From: Pontimicrobium aquaticum
GTDB lineage: Bacteria > Bacteroidota > Bacteroidia > Flavobacteriales > Flavobacteriaceae
DNA length: 64,000 nucleotides
NCBI RefSeq assembly: GCF_005047595.1
Contig: NZ_SUPL01000005.1
Span: 124,001 to 188,000 of the forward strand
Reading direction: 5' to 3'
A program made the position numbers and the translations under genes. Within the stretch, counting starts at the first letter, position 1; every line of letters starts with the position of its first letter. Below the pieces are notes generated by a model that did no database searches, was not told the origin of the DNA, and saw nothing but the letters and a program-made list of their open reading frames with translations. Shown piece by piece: positions 8,023 to 17,463 of the stretch.

Positions 8023-8763
8023 ATGATTAAACTTCTAGCATATCCTTTAACGCTTATCTATGCGTTTTTCTTTTTTCTAACACTCATTGTTTTTCATCCT
8101 ATACAATGGTTCGCTTATAATGTTCTGGGTTACCAAGCGCATAAACGAGTCGTGATTTGTTTACAGTTTTGGTTAATGCGTTGCTTAAATATTTTAGGAA
8201 CTCGTTTCTCATTCAGCAATCCTTATAAAATAGATGCAAATCAACCTTTAATTATCGTGGCTAATCACCAAAGTATGTATGATATTTCACCTTTAATGTG
8301 GTACATGCGAAAACATCATCCAAAGTTTATAAGTAAAAAGGAATTAGGAAAAGGTATTCCAAGTGTATCCTATAATTTGCGTCATGGAGGTTCTGTGCTA
8401 ATTGATAGAAAAAAGCCTATTGAGTCCATAAAAGCGATTGAAGACTTTGCAAAACGCGTAGAAAAAAACAATTGGGCTGCTGTTATTTTTCCTGAAGGCA
8501 CGCGAAGCAGAACAGGTAAACCAAAACCTTTTAAAATAAAAGGGTTAATTACGTTAATGAATCATATGCCAAATGCTTTGGTTGTTCCTGTTTCAATTAA
8601 TAATTCATGGAAAACATTACGTTATGGTAAATTTCCTATGGGATTAGGAGCACATATAAAATTTAAAGTACATCAACCTATTTCAGTAAATTCTGAAGAG
8701 TCTATTGTATTAGCAAAACAAGTTGAACAAACCATTATAAATGACATTGATTATGACGAATAA
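8023..8763 (+). CDS. plsC: 1-acyl-sn-glycerol-3-phosphate acyltransferase (PlsC family)
   Basis: This 246-residue membrane acyltransferase transfers an acyl chain to lysophosphatidic acid in phospholipid synthesis. Two hydrophobic stretches lie in the first 70 residues. The catalytic HX4D motif is in ANHQSMYDISP (about residues 84-90), and the substrate-binding FPEGTRSR block is near 160-167. The length is normal for PlsC. Its last codons overlap the next gene, an HD hydrolase, so the two are translationally linked. A second plsC-like gene lies at 44612-45358; by eye I cannot say which is the essential one. Confidence 0.93.
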   Translation: MIKLLAYPLTLIYAFFFFLTLIVFHPIQWFAYNVLGYQAHKRVVICLQFWLMRCLNILGTRFSFSNPYKIDANQPLIIVANHQSMYDISPLMWYMRKHHPKFISKKELGKGIPSVSYNLRHGGSVLIDRKKPIESIKAIEDFAKRVEKNNWAAVIFPEGTRSRTGKPKPFKIKGLITLMNHMPNALVVPVSINNSWKTLRYGKFPMGLGAHIKFKVHQPISVNSEESIVLAKQVEQTIINDIDYDE

Positions 8764-9409
8764 CAACCTCATTGAAGCCACAAAAAATTATGTGAGAGCC
8801 ACTTTAAAAGATGCTGAAGGTGGTCATGATTGGTTTCACACATTAAGAGTGTTTAATAATTCCTTACTTATCTCTAAAGGAGAAAATGTCAATTCATTAG
8901 TTGTAGCATTAGGCGCTTTATTGCATGATATTGCCGATAGTAAATTTCATGATGGTGATGATACTATTGGTCCAAAAATGGCTAGAGAGTTTTTGTTTAA
9001 ATACAATGTTGATAGTTTGGTTATTGAGCATGTCATTAACATTATTGAAAACATTTCATTCAATAAATCTTTAGAGAAATGTGAAAAATTCACCTCACCA
9101 GAGTTAGACGTTGTTCAAGATGCTGACAGGTTAGATGCCATTGGAGCTATTGGTATTGCACGTTGTTTTAATTATGGAGGTTTTAAAAACCGAAAGCTAT
9201 TTGACCCTTCAATTAAACCAAACATGAATATGACTAAGGAGGAATATAAAAAGTCAACTGCTCCAACCATTAATCATTTTTATGAAAAATTATTGTTGCT
9301 TTCCGATAAAATGAATACTAAAACTGGAAAGCGAATTGCCAAACAACGTCATCAATTTATGGAACTATACTTAGACCAATTTTATGCAGAATGGGATGGA
9401 AAAAAATAG
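8753..9409 (+). CDS. HD-domain phosphohydrolase
   Basis: This is a metal-dependent HD-superfamily hydrolase of about 218 residues, of the YedJ-like group. The metal ligands are visible: H in GGHDWFHTLRV (about residues 20-30), the HD pair in LLHDIADSKFHDGD (about 60-73) and the conserved Asp in QDADRLDAIGAIG (about 121-133). A slightly earlier ATG at 8741 would add four residues; I chose MTNNNLIEATKNY as the simpler start. Both overlap the end of plsC. Family members hydrolyse phosphate from nucleotides or similar substrates, but the substrate here is unknown. Confidence 0.88.
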   Translation: MTNNNLIEATKNYVRATLKDAEGGHDWFHTLRVFNNSLLISKGENVNSLVVALGALLHDIADSKFHDGDDTIGPKMAREFLFKYNVDSLVIEHVINIIENISFNKSLEKCEKFTSPELDVVQDADRLDAIGAIGIARCFNYGGFKNRKLFDPSIKPNMNMTKEEYKKSTAPTINHFYEKLLLLSDKMNTKTGKRIAKQRHQFMELYLDQFYAEWDGKK

Positions 9410-9550
9410 TACTAGTTCAATCCCATTTTAAACGATTTAGGAGAAGATTATAGGTATAAATGTGATGATTTGATTTAATTGTTAAATTAATTTTAGAGTT
9501 ACAACCATATAATAATAACAAGTTCTAAAAAAGGGAAAGTTATAGACAAA

Positions 9551-10219
9551 TTATCTGAGAGTATTATAATACTCTACTACCTTGATGAGGTCCTTTTTGT
9601 TTTTAATATTTAGTTTGTTTGTTTTAACAAAAGATTTTACCTCTAATAAGTTATTTGAAAAAATACTTAATATGTCTTTTTTATTTTTGGGCATTTCTAA
9701 AGCAATATTATTTTCTTTACTGTAAAATAATTTATCTTTTATTCTTTTTAGTCTCGGCGCTTCGTATTCTTTATATCCAGTTTTTGGTTTTGTTTCTTCT
9801 ACAAAAATTATTTTTTCTTGAAGAAGTAAAACTATCCTCAATCCGTCTTGTAATACTTTTAAAAAAACTAAATTATTATTATTTTTAACTTCAAAAGAAA
9901 ACACTTTATAAGTAAAATTAGTTTCTTTAAAAGTTATTGATAATCCAATTTTTTTAGGAATAAAATATATTTTATCTCTTATAATTTCCATCTGATCTTG
10001 AAAGGCATTATATTTTAAAAACACAGGTTTGTCATAGTTTTCTATATTAGCTAGTAAAAATTCATTTTGAATATAGCTAGTCCCTTCCAATACTTCATCA
10101 CGCAAATCAAAAGTATCAAAAGTAGTTATATCAGTAGCTCTTGTCTCATATTTAACAGGTTGAGCATAAATAGTTGTTTTAAACAAAATTGTAAACGATA
10201 GAAGTAATAAGTTTTTCAT
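9551..10219 (-). CDS. Hypothetical exported protein
   Basis: This 222-residue protein has a clear signal peptide (MKNLLLLSFTILFKTTIYAQ, cleavage after AQA-like TIYAQ). The mature part alternates short hydrophobic and charged stretches, has no cysteine pair, and ends in a Lys/Asn-rich helix (FVKTNKLNIKNKKDLIKVVE). I do not recognise a family. It stands alone on the minus strand, convergent with the HD hydrolase. The 140 bases downstream of it hold nothing I can identify. It is even more AT-rich than its neighbours, which may indicate relaxed selection or a recent accessory gene. Confidence 0.7.
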   Translation of the reverse strand: MKNLLLLSFTILFKTTIYAQPVKYETRATDITTFDTFDLRDEVLEGTSYIQNEFLLANIENYDKPVFLKYNAFQDQMEIIRDKIYFIPKKIGLSITFKETNFTYKVFSFEVKNNNNLVFLKVLQDGLRIVLLLQEKIIFVEETKPKTGYKEYEAPRLKRIKDKLFYSKENNIALEMPKNKKDILSIFSNNLLEVKSFVKTNKLNIKNKKDLIKVVEYYNTLR

Positions 10220-10263
10220 AATATGCTTATTTTCATTTTGTTAACAAATATATTAAATATTTA

Positions 10264-11346
10264 TTAACAATTAAACAGCTTCATCTGTCCAAATTTATAT
10301 TGTTCATGAAGTTCTGTGCTTAATCTTGGCATTCGCTTTCCTTTAAAATACTTATGTCTCGCTAAATTCACCAAATCATTTATTTGTTTTGCTATTTGTC
10401 CTTCACCACGCATTCTAACACCAAAGCGACTTTCGTTTAAAGTACCTCCATGGCAGCTTTCAATTTGGTGAAGCACCTTCTCTGCTTTATCAGGCAATGT
10501 TTTATGAATCCAATCGGTAAAAATTTCGCCGATAGCACCATTAAGTCTAACGATAGTATGTGCTATTGATAAAGCTCCAGCTTCAGACACAGCTTTGGCT
10601 AAAGGTAAAATTTCATGACTGTTTATAGATGGAATTATGGGTGCCAACATGACGTTTACAGGAATTCCATTTTCTGAAAGTATTTTTACAGTTTCCAATC
10701 GTTTTTTAGTGGTTGCTGTTCTAGGTTCTAAAATACGTCGTGTCTCTTCAGATAATGAAGTGATAGACATATTGACTCCAACCAGATTGTCTTTTGCTAG
10801 TGATTTCAAAATGTTTAAATCACGTAGAATCAAGGCGTTTTTTGTAATAATACCAACAGGATGTTTGTATTTTAAAAAGACTTCCAGACATTGCCTAGTA
10901 ATTTCAAATTGCTTTTCTGCAGGTTGGTAACAATCGGTGTTTCCTGACAACACAATGGTTTGTGCTTTCCAACTTTTCTTCTTAAGTAATTCTTCTAATA
11001 ATTTTGGTGCGTCTTTCTTAACCAAAATACGTCTTTCAAAATCTAACCCTGCACTAAAACCCCAAAACTCATGACTGTTTCGTGCATAACAATACACACA
11101 TCCATGTTCGCAGCCTTGATAAGGGTTCATGGAATACATCATACCAACATCAGGACTTGTGACTTTATTCACGATGGTTTTTGGAAAAACAGGCAGATAA
11201 AGGGTTTTATTTTTATCTGGTTGCTCACCTTCTTTACGGCAAAATTCTAGAAAATCGTCACGTTGTTCATGGCTTAATTCGAAGAAACGATTAGGTACAT
11301 TTAGTTGTGCACCACGTCCCTTTAAGGTGGTTGACTTGGAGTTCAT
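10264..11346 (-). CDS. Radical SAM protein, PA0069 family
   Basis: This 360-residue radical S-adenosylmethionine protein has its [4Fe-4S] cluster motif CX3CX2C in GCEHGCVYCYARN (about residues 78-90). The surrounding MNPYQGCEHGC and the following HEFWG...DFERRILVKKDAP match the PA0069/Rv2578c group related to spore photoproduct lyase-like enzymes. Further conserved blocks are LSGNTDCYQPAEK, ITKNALILRD and EPRTATTKKRLE. The reaction of this group is not established to my knowledge; DNA or base modification repair has been suggested from the resemblance. It is transcribed alone on the minus strand. Confidence 0.88.
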   Translation of the reverse strand: MNSKSTTLKGRGAQLNVPNRFFELSHEQRDDFLEFCRKEGEQPDKNKTLYLPVFPKTIVNKVTSPDVGMMYSMNPYQGCEHGCVYCYARNSHEFWGFSAGLDFERRILVKKDAPKLLEELLKKKSWKAQTIVLSGNTDCYQPAEKQFEITRQCLEVFLKYKHPVGIITKNALILRDLNILKSLAKDNLVGVNMSITSLSEETRRILEPRTATTKKRLETVKILSENGIPVNVMLAPIIPSINSHEILPLAKAVSEAGALSIAHTIVRLNGAIGEIFTDWIHKTLPDKAEKVLHQIESCHGGTLNESRFGVRMRGEGQIAKQINDLVNLARHKYFKGKRMPRLSTELHEQYKFGQMKLFNC

Positions 11347-11468
11347 AATAATTAAAATAAAGTGTGAATACTAAGTAAGTAGCACTCTAAATTAATCAAT
11401 ATAATAATTGAAAACTGTTAAAATAATTTTGGATTATTAACAACCTGAAAATTTCTGTTTTTCTACAC

Positions 11469-12251
11469 CTATTTTCCAGGAAAATCAGCTTTTCTCTTCT
11501 CTAAAAAAGCCGTGGTCCCTTCTTTAAAATCTTCTGTTCCAAAGCATTTTCCAAATTCATCTATCTCGGCTTGATATCCATCTATGCCATCTGTAAAGCC
11601 TGCATTTATAGCTTTAATTCCTGCACTAATGGCTACAGATGAATTACGCATAATTTTTGAGGTCAAACTTTCGCAAAATGACAATAATTCGTCTTGAGTT
11701 TTTACATGATTTACTAATCCATAACTTAGCGCTTGGTTTGAATCAATCATACCAGCAGTCATAATCATTTCCATAGCGCGTCCTTTTCCAACTAATTGTG
11801 GTAAACGCTGTGTACCACCATAACCCGGAATAACACCTAATGACACTTCAGGCAATCCCATTTTAGCATTGGTACTTGCTACCCTAAAATGACAAGCCAT
11901 AGCAAGTTCTAATCCTCCTCCAAGAGCAAACCCATTAACAGCAGCAATAATAGGTTTATTAAAATTTTCGATAAAATCGAATAATTGTTTTTGACCTTGA
12001 GCTGCTAAATTACTTCCTTCTTCAACACTATAATCGGCAAATTCGCTGATATCAGCTCCAGCAACAAATGCTTTTTCACCACTTCCAGTAATTATGATTA
12101 CTTTAGATTTTGGATCGTCTTTAATACTCTTTAAAGCCTCATGGAGTTCATTAATTGTAACTCGATTAAGAGCGTTTAATTTGCTGGGTCTATTGATCGT
12201 TATGGTAGCTATGCTGTTGTTTGTATTAACTAATATATTTTTAAAAGTCAT
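11469..12251 (-). CDS. Enoyl-CoA hydratase/isomerase family protein (crotonase)
   Basis: This 260-residue crotonase-fold enzyme hydrates or isomerises enoyl-CoA thioesters. The oxyanion-hole regions are VAGADISEFADY (about 69-80) and FALGGGLELAMAC (about 106-118). Both glutamates expected of a true hydratase appear to be present, one in GLPEVSLGVIPG and one in GGGLELAM. GYGGTQRLPQLVGK follows. The C-terminus (EKRKADFPGK) is typical. It lies just downstream of the histidine kinase gene with an eight-base gap and is probably cotranscribed. Role in beta-oxidation or in butanoyl-CoA/amino-acid catabolism cannot be separated by sequence alone. Confidence 0.9.
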   Translation of the reverse strand: MTFKNILVNTNNSIATITINRPSKLNALNRVTINELHEALKSIKDDPKSKVIIITGSGEKAFVAGADISEFADYSVEEGSNLAAQGQKQLFDFIENFNKPIIAAVNGFALGGGLELAMACHFRVASTNAKMGLPEVSLGVIPGYGGTQRLPQLVGKGRAMEMIMTAGMIDSNQALSYGLVNHVKTQDELLSFCESLTSKIMRNSSVAISAGIKAINAGFTDGIDGYQAEIDEFGKCFGTEDFKEGTTAFLEKRKADFPGK

Positions 12252-12259
12252 TTCGATTT

Positions 12260-13708
12260 TTATTTTGGAAAGCTCACTTTAAAAGTGGTGCCTTTGTTTT
12301 CTGTTGATGCAAAAGTAATGTTTCCGTTATAAGTTTCAATAATGTTTTTTATCATTGCTAAGCCTAGTCCCATTCCGCTACTTTTTGTAGTAAATTTAGG
12401 CTCGAAAATTTTAGATTTATTTTCATCACTAACACCATTTCCATTATCTTCAACAGTTAAAATGACGTTATTTTCTTCTGAAAATACTTTAACGATAATT
12501 TTTGGTGTTTTGGTATTTGGAATTGCTTGAATAGCATTTTTTACAAGATTTGTAACCACTCTAATAAGCTGTGTTCTATCAAAAGTTGCAATAATCTCAC
12601 TACTTTCAGGAATAAAAGTAATATAGTTTTCAGCAAAAATATCTAATGCTAATTCTACAACCTTTACTACATTTAATTGCTCGCTTTTTTGAGCAGGCAT
12701 TTTCGCAAAATTGGAAAATGCAGAAGCAATGGAACTCATAGTGTCTATTTGCTGAATAAGTGTTTTACTATACTCTTCTACTTTTTGACTAATATTAGGG
12801 TCTTTTGGATCAAATTTTCGCTGAAAACTTTGAACACTTAATCGCATAGGTGTTAATGGGTTTTTAATTTCATGAGCTACCTGTTTTGCCATTTCACGCC
12901 ATGCTTGTTCACGTTCGCTAGTGGCCAATTTTACTGCACTTTCTTCGAGTTCATCAATCATGCTATTGTAAGATTTAACAAGAGCAGACACTTCAACACT
13001 TGCGCCTTTTATTTCAATTTTTTTGTTACGCTTTTCTAATCTTGTTTCATTCATTTTATCACTTATAGTTTTAAGTGAACGTGTTATGTATTGGGATACA
13101 AAATAAGCGAATGAAATAGCGACTAAAATCATAAAGAAATAGGCATAGCCTAAACGTACTAAAAACTCTTTAAGTTCATCTTCGTTAAACGAATCATCCT
13201 CAAAGTAAGGCACATGTAAAATCCCTAAAGGATTTGCGTTATAATCAGAAAAAAGGATGTAAGATGATTGATAATCGCCACCTATAACTTCGTTTTTTTC
13301 TAAATAACGTTTGTTAACACTCAAGCTTAATTCATTCAATATTTCAGGTGATAAGCATCTTGAAATAGAGTCGTTTTCAATACTTGGGACTGAACTTTTT
13401 ACTAAGACACCTTCTAGGTCGTAAATATTAAAATCTACATTTAAGTTATTGGCAATTTCATAGATTTTATCTTTAAAAATTAAGCTCAATCTTTCGGGTG
13501 TGCGTTCATAAGTTGTTTCCCTTAACACATAGTCCATACTTGATAAAATCTGCCTTTCTTTTCGCTCTAATCGTTGTTTGTGGTAATCTTTTCCTTGTTC
13601 ATTGTATTGAAAAAGTGTTACAGCTGCTATTAAAATAGAAGCCACTACAACCAGCAAAATCATATAGAGAAAAATACGCGAACGTAAGGAAAGTCTTTTA
13701 GCTGCCAT
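12260..13708 (-). CDS. Sensor histidine kinase (NtrY-like)
   Basis: This 482-residue membrane histidine kinase has a first transmembrane helix at about 12-32, a periplasmic sensor of about 130 residues, a second helix near 172-192, a HAMP-like linker, and a dimerisation domain with the phospho-acceptor His in VAHEIKNPLTPMRLS (about 285). The ATPase domain has the N box (VVTNLVKNAIQAI), G1 (VEDNGNGVSDENK) and G2 (SSGMGLGLAMIK). HEIKNPLTP is typical of NtrY-like kinases. No response regulator gene is adjacent, so its partner is elsewhere. The enoyl-CoA hydratase gene follows after eight bases. Confidence 0.92.
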   Translation of the reverse strand: MAAKRLSLRSRIFLYMILLVVVASILIAAVTLFQYNEQGKDYHKQRLERKERQILSSMDYVLRETTYERTPERLSLIFKDKIYEIANNLNVDFNIYDLEGVLVKSSVPSIENDSISRCLSPEILNELSLSVNKRYLEKNEVIGGDYQSSYILFSDYNANPLGILHVPYFEDDSFNEDELKEFLVRLGYAYFFMILVAISFAYFVSQYITRSLKTISDKMNETRLEKRNKKIEIKGASVEVSALVKSYNSMIDELEESAVKLATSEREQAWREMAKQVAHEIKNPLTPMRLSVQSFQRKFDPKDPNISQKVEEYSKTLIQQIDTMSSIASAFSNFAKMPAQKSEQLNVVKVVELALDIFAENYITFIPESSEIIATFDRTQLIRVVTNLVKNAIQAIPNTKTPKIIVKVFSEENNVILTVEDNGNGVSDENKSKIFEPKFTTKSSGMGLGLAMIKNIIETYNGNITFASTENKGTTFKVSFPK

Positions 13709-13748
13709 TCAATAAATTTATGCAAATTATAACAATAATCAAGCCATA

Positions 13749-14297
13749 TTAGGCCTTAGGTTTTTTTTCTCTTATGTGTTTATACCATTTAATTCCCAAC
13801 ATTAGCAATATTGCTAAAGCTACAATTCCAACAACCCCAAAAACCCAATTAAGACTATCTTTAAGTATTACTAAAAATACCACCGAAAAAAGAATGATGG
13901 TTGAGCCTTCGTTCCAAATTCTCATAAATTTAGAGGTGTAACGTACCTCATCTTTTTGCAGTTGCTTAAAAATTTGATGTGTTTTAAAGTGATATAAAAA
14001 CAGTAGTGCCACAAATACTAGTTTTACCAGCATCCACGACTGGTTTAACCATGTTGGAATTAAAATTAATAGCCAAACAGCAAATACCGTAGCTAAAATA
14101 GCTGATGGCCACGTAATAATAAACCACAGTCGTTTAGCCATAAGCTTTAACTGTTCCCCTAAAATTTCTTTATTAGGTGATGGTTTGTAAAATGCCTCTA
14201 TTTGGTAAACAAATAATCTTGGTATGTAAAAAAGCCCTGCAAACCATGTAATTACAAAAATGAGATGCAGAGCTTTTATATAGTTATATAGTTCCAT
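13749..14297 (-). CDS. hemJ: HemJ-type protoporphyrinogen IX oxidase
   Basis: This 182-residue inner-membrane protein of the UPF0093/HemJ family oxidises protoporphyrinogen IX to protoporphyrin IX, the step before ferrochelatase. The N-terminus IKALHLIFVITWFAGLFYIP carries the conserved His (about residue 11) and the WFAGL(F)Y(I)PRLFVY signature. Four or five hydrophobic helices follow, and the tail is basic (KHIREKKPKA). It can be confused with CopD in annotation, but its place beside hemH and hemA strongly supports HemJ. Its ATG overlaps the stop of the sortilin-like gene (TAATG), so it is probably translated from the same mRNA. Confidence 0.9.
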   Translation of the reverse strand: MELYNYIKALHLIFVITWFAGLFYIPRLFVYQIEAFYKPSPNKEILGEQLKLMAKRLWFIITWPSAILATVFAVWLLILIPTWLNQSWMLVKLVFVALLFLYHFKTHQIFKQLQKDEVRYTSKFMRIWNEGSTIILFSVVFLVILKDSLNWVFGVVGIVALAILLMLGIKWYKHIREKKPKA

Positions 14298-17200
14298 TAA
14301 TCTTCAACAAAAAGATAGTTCAGTTTTTTAGCATTAAACACATCGTTAAACGCTTTTATTTCCTTATCGACTAAATCGTTAAACTTTACTAATTGAGCAT
14401 TAATTTTTTGAGTCAACTCATTTTTAACAGCAACAGCTTGATCTGTTGGAGCAAAATCGCCTCTACCAACTAAAGAGTTTAAATATGCTAACTTGTTGTT
14501 TAATCTAATTGGGAAGTTTAATGGGTCTTGCCCACTTCTATTTTTAGTTTGATACAATGCTTTTTCTATTTCAGAGAATTGCTCTTTTAACGTTTTAGCC
14601 TTTTCTACTAGGTCTTTAACGTTTTCATCTTCTTTGTACTGAGACATAAAAGCATCTAGTTTACCATTGATTTTTCTTATTTTTTTAATCGACTTATGTG
14701 TATTATCAAGGGTTTTATTTACATCCTTAATAAACGTAAATTGCTTTTTCATATCATCTAAAGTGCTTTCTGCTCTTGGGTCTGCCAAAATGGTAAATGG
14801 CTGATTTTGTACTTCACCATTAACATTTAAGCTCACCTTATAATTTCCTGGAATAGCTCTTGGACCCCTTAAACTCCCAGCCCATAAAATCATTCCTGGA
14901 AAACGGTCGGCTCCATCATAAACCATGTTCCAAATAAATTGATTGGTACCTTTTTCAACAGATAATTTGTTCTCTTTGGACTTATTACTAAAGGTTTTAA
15001 TCGTATCGCCTTTGGTGTCAAAATACGTTAGAGACACCTCTTCTTTTTCGTCATACTTATTCAAATTAAAATATGTAATTACACCACTTGGAAGGTTAGT
15101 TCCTGCTGTTCTACTGCCTTTAAAACTGCTTCCTCCCATTCGGTAAGTGTCCTTTGGTTTGAATAAAATATTGGCAGATTTATCGGCATTGTATAATTGA
15201 TGAATAATCGTTAAATCATCAATCATCCACAAACTTCTACCTTGCGTTGCCACTATTAAACTATTGTCTTTAATCGTTAGGTCTGTAATAGGAACTATTG
15301 GTAAGTTTAATTGGAATGGCTTCCAGTTTTTTCCATCGTTAAATGAAATATACATCCCTGTTTCTGTGCCTGCATACAACAACCCTTTTTGTTTTGGATC
15401 TTCACGAACTACTCTTGTAAAATGCTCTTCGGCTATACCACTAGTTATTTTTGTCCAAGTTTTTCCATAATTAGTAGTTTTATATAAATATGGTGCAAAA
15501 TCTCCAGTTTTGTATTTAGTACCTGCAATGTAGCATGTTCCTGGGTCATAGGCACTTGGTTCAACGCTATTAATCATCATCCATTCTGGCATCCCTTTCG
15601 GTGTTACGTTGTCCCAGGTTTTTCCACCATCTTTGGTAACATGTACTAAGCCATCATCACTTCCAACCCATAGCAAACCTTCTTGTAACGGAGATTCTTG
15701 AGCAGCAAAAATGGTGCAATAGTATTCTACAGCAGTGTTATCTTGCGTAATTGGACCCCCTGAAGATTTTTGCTTTTCAGGATCATTACGCGTTAGGTCT
15801 GGACTAATAATCTCCCACGATTGCCCTTCGTTTTCAGAAACATGCACATTTTGAGAGAACGTATATAGTTTGTCTGGATTATGCTTTGAAAAAATTATTG
15901 GAAAATTCCATTGGAAACGGTATTTCATACCCTCTGCTCCATGACCCATTGGGTTATCTGGCCAAACATTTATAGCTCTTGATGTGCCTCGTTCGTGATT
16001 GACTCTTGTTAGATATCCACCGTAACTTCCTCCATATACGATATCGTCATTTTCTGGATCAACTGCTATATGAGCCGATTCTCCTCCAGCTGTGCTTTCC
16101 CAGTCGTCTTCTGTGATAGAACGACCATCGGTTCTATGCTGAATTCTAACTGTAGAATTATCTTGTTGCGCTGCATAAATTCTATAAGGAAAATGATTGT
16201 CCGTAGTCACTCTATAAAATTGTGCTGTTGGTTGGTTGTGATAGGTACTCCAAGTTTCACCTCCATCAAAAGTTACTTGAGCACCTCCATCATCTCCAAT
16301 AATCATTCTATTTGGATCTTCTGGTGCAATCCATAAATCGTGATGATCACCATGTGGCGCACCATGTCTGCTAAATGTTTTTCCGCCATCAACACTTTTA
16401 TGATAACTAACATTTAAAACATAGACTTTATCTACATCTTTAGTATCTGCATAAATACGTGTATAATACCATGCTCTTTGACGTAGGTTTCTGTCGCTAT
16501 TAATATAATTCCAGGTTTCTCCTCCATCTTCACTTCTGTACAATCCTCCTTTGTCTTTATTTTCAACAATAGCCCAAACACGCTGATTATTTACAGGAGA
16601 TACGGTTACTCCAATAATTCCTAGGGTGTCTGTTGGGAATCCTTTGTTTTTAGAAATTTCTGTCCAAGTTTCTCCACTATCAGTACTTTTCCAAAGTGCA
16701 GAACCGTCGCCACCAGAGTTTAAACTGTAAGGTGTTCTATTAATACGCCATGTGGATGCATAAATAATTCTAGGGTTTGATGGGTCTATTTGTAAATCGA
16801 CTACACCAGCATGTTCATTTGAAAATAAAGTTTTACGCCATGTTTTTCCTCCGTCAGTACTTTTATAAACACCGCGTTCTTGAGTCGGCTTATATAGATT
16901 ACCCATAACTCCTGCATAAACAATATCAGAATTTGTTGGATGTACTGCAATTCTAGGTATATGTCTTGATTTTTCTAACCCTAAAGATGTCCATGTTTTT
17001 CCAGCGTCAACGCTTTTCCACATACCATATCCTGATGACACATTTCCTCTTACTGTTTTTTCTCCACCACCTACATAAATTACATTAGGGTCGCTTTTAG
17101 ATACTGTAATAGCTCCCATACTTCCTCCAAAGTAACCGTCAGATATGTTTTCCCATGTTCTACCTCCATCTAAAGTTTTCCATACACCTCCTCCAGTTGC

Positions 17201-17386
17201 TCCAAAATAATATAGATTTGGCTGATTAGGCACACCTGTAACAGCAGCACTTCTACCTCCTCTAAAAGGCCCTATAAGTCTGTATTCAAGGGCGTCATAC
17301 TGATTTTCGTTAATGTTTTGTGCTTGTGTTGGGGAATAATTAAACAACAGCAATATTACTGCTAAAAAAAGCGTTGATGATCTCAT
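14297..17386 (-). CDS. Large secreted sortilin/BNR-repeat beta-propeller protein
   Basis: This 1029-residue exported protein has a signal peptide (about 1-22) and many BNR/Asp-box turns of the SxDGGxTW kind, for example KTLDGGRTWENI, KSVDAGKTWTSL, KSTDGGKTWRKT, KSTDSGETWTEI and RSEDGGETWNYI. These build one or two beta-propellers as in Vps10/sortilin and xyloglucanase-like glycoside hydrolases (about 30-720). The last 300 residues are a beta-rich part followed by a helical Lys-rich tail. It lacks the C-terminal sorting domain typical of type IX secretion. Such proteins are often annotated as glycosyl hydrolase, but I see no decisive catalytic motif. It lies between hemH and hemJ, an odd place, and overlaps hemJ by one base. 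Confidence 0.88.
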   Translation of the reverse strand: MRSSTLFLAVILLLFNYSPTQAQNINENQYDALEYRLIGPFRGGRSAAVTGVPNQPNLYYFGATGGGVWKTLDGGRTWENISDGYFGGSMGAITVSKSDPNVIYVGGGEKTVRGNVSSGYGMWKSVDAGKTWTSLGLEKSRHIPRIAVHPTNSDIVYAGVMGNLYKPTQERGVYKSTDGGKTWRKTLFSNEHAGVVDLQIDPSNPRIIYASTWRINRTPYSLNSGGDGSALWKSTDSGETWTEISKNKGFPTDTLGIIGVTVSPVNNQRVWAIVENKDKGGLYRSEDGGETWNYINSDRNLRQRAWYYTRIYADTKDVDKVYVLNVSYHKSVDGGKTFSRHGAPHGDHHDLWIAPEDPNRMIIGDDGGAQVTFDGGETWSTYHNQPTAQFYRVTTDNHFPYRIYAAQQDNSTVRIQHRTDGRSITEDDWESTAGGESAHIAVDPENDDIVYGGSYGGYLTRVNHERGTSRAINVWPDNPMGHGAEGMKYRFQWNFPIIFSKHNPDKLYTFSQNVHVSENEGQSWEIISPDLTRNDPEKQKSSGGPITQDNTAVEYYCTIFAAQESPLQEGLLWVGSDDGLVHVTKDGGKTWDNVTPKGMPEWMMINSVEPSAYDPGTCYIAGTKYKTGDFAPYLYKTTNYGKTWTKITSGIAEEHFTRVVREDPKQKGLLYAGTETGMYISFNDGKNWKPFQLNLPIVPITDLTIKDNSLIVATQGRSLWMIDDLTIIHQLYNADKSANILFKPKDTYRMGGSSFKGSRTAGTNLPSGVITYFNLNKYDEKEEVSLTYFDTKGDTIKTFSNKSKENKLSVEKGTNQFIWNMVYDGADRFPGMILWAGSLRGPRAIPGNYKVSLNVNGEVQNQPFTILADPRAESTLDDMKKQFTFIKDVNKTLDNTHKSIKKIRKINGKLDAFMSQYKEDENVKDLVEKAKTLKEQFSEIEKALYQTKNRSGQDPLNFPIRLNNKLAYLNSLVGRGDFAPTDQAVAVKNELTQKINAQLVKFNDLVDKEIKAFNDVFNAKKLNYLFVED

Positions 17387-17419
17387 TTTTTTATTGGTTT
17401 GGTTATTGGAAATAAATGT

Positions 17420-17438
17420 AAGAATAAAAATTATTCTT
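17420..17438. promoter_or_regulatory. Perfect inverted repeat between hemH and the sortilin-like gene
   Basis: AAGAATAA, three A residues, TTATTCTT: an 8-3-8 perfect inverted repeat. It lies 26 bases downstream of the hemH stop and 34 bases upstream of the next minus-strand gene. It could be a weak terminator for hemH (the minus strand continues ACATTTATTT, a poor U-tract) or an operator for the sortilin-like gene. Confidence 0.4.
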
Positions 17439-17463
17439 TTTAAGTAAGATTAGTTTTTAACAG

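Noticed and set aside
9410-9550. Possible gene or RNA in the gap after the HD hydrolase
   Set aside because: No open frame, hairpin or promoter of note; only AT-rich sequence.
13749-14297. CopD copper protein
   Set aside because: Motif and neighbourhood (hemH, hemA) fit HemJ.
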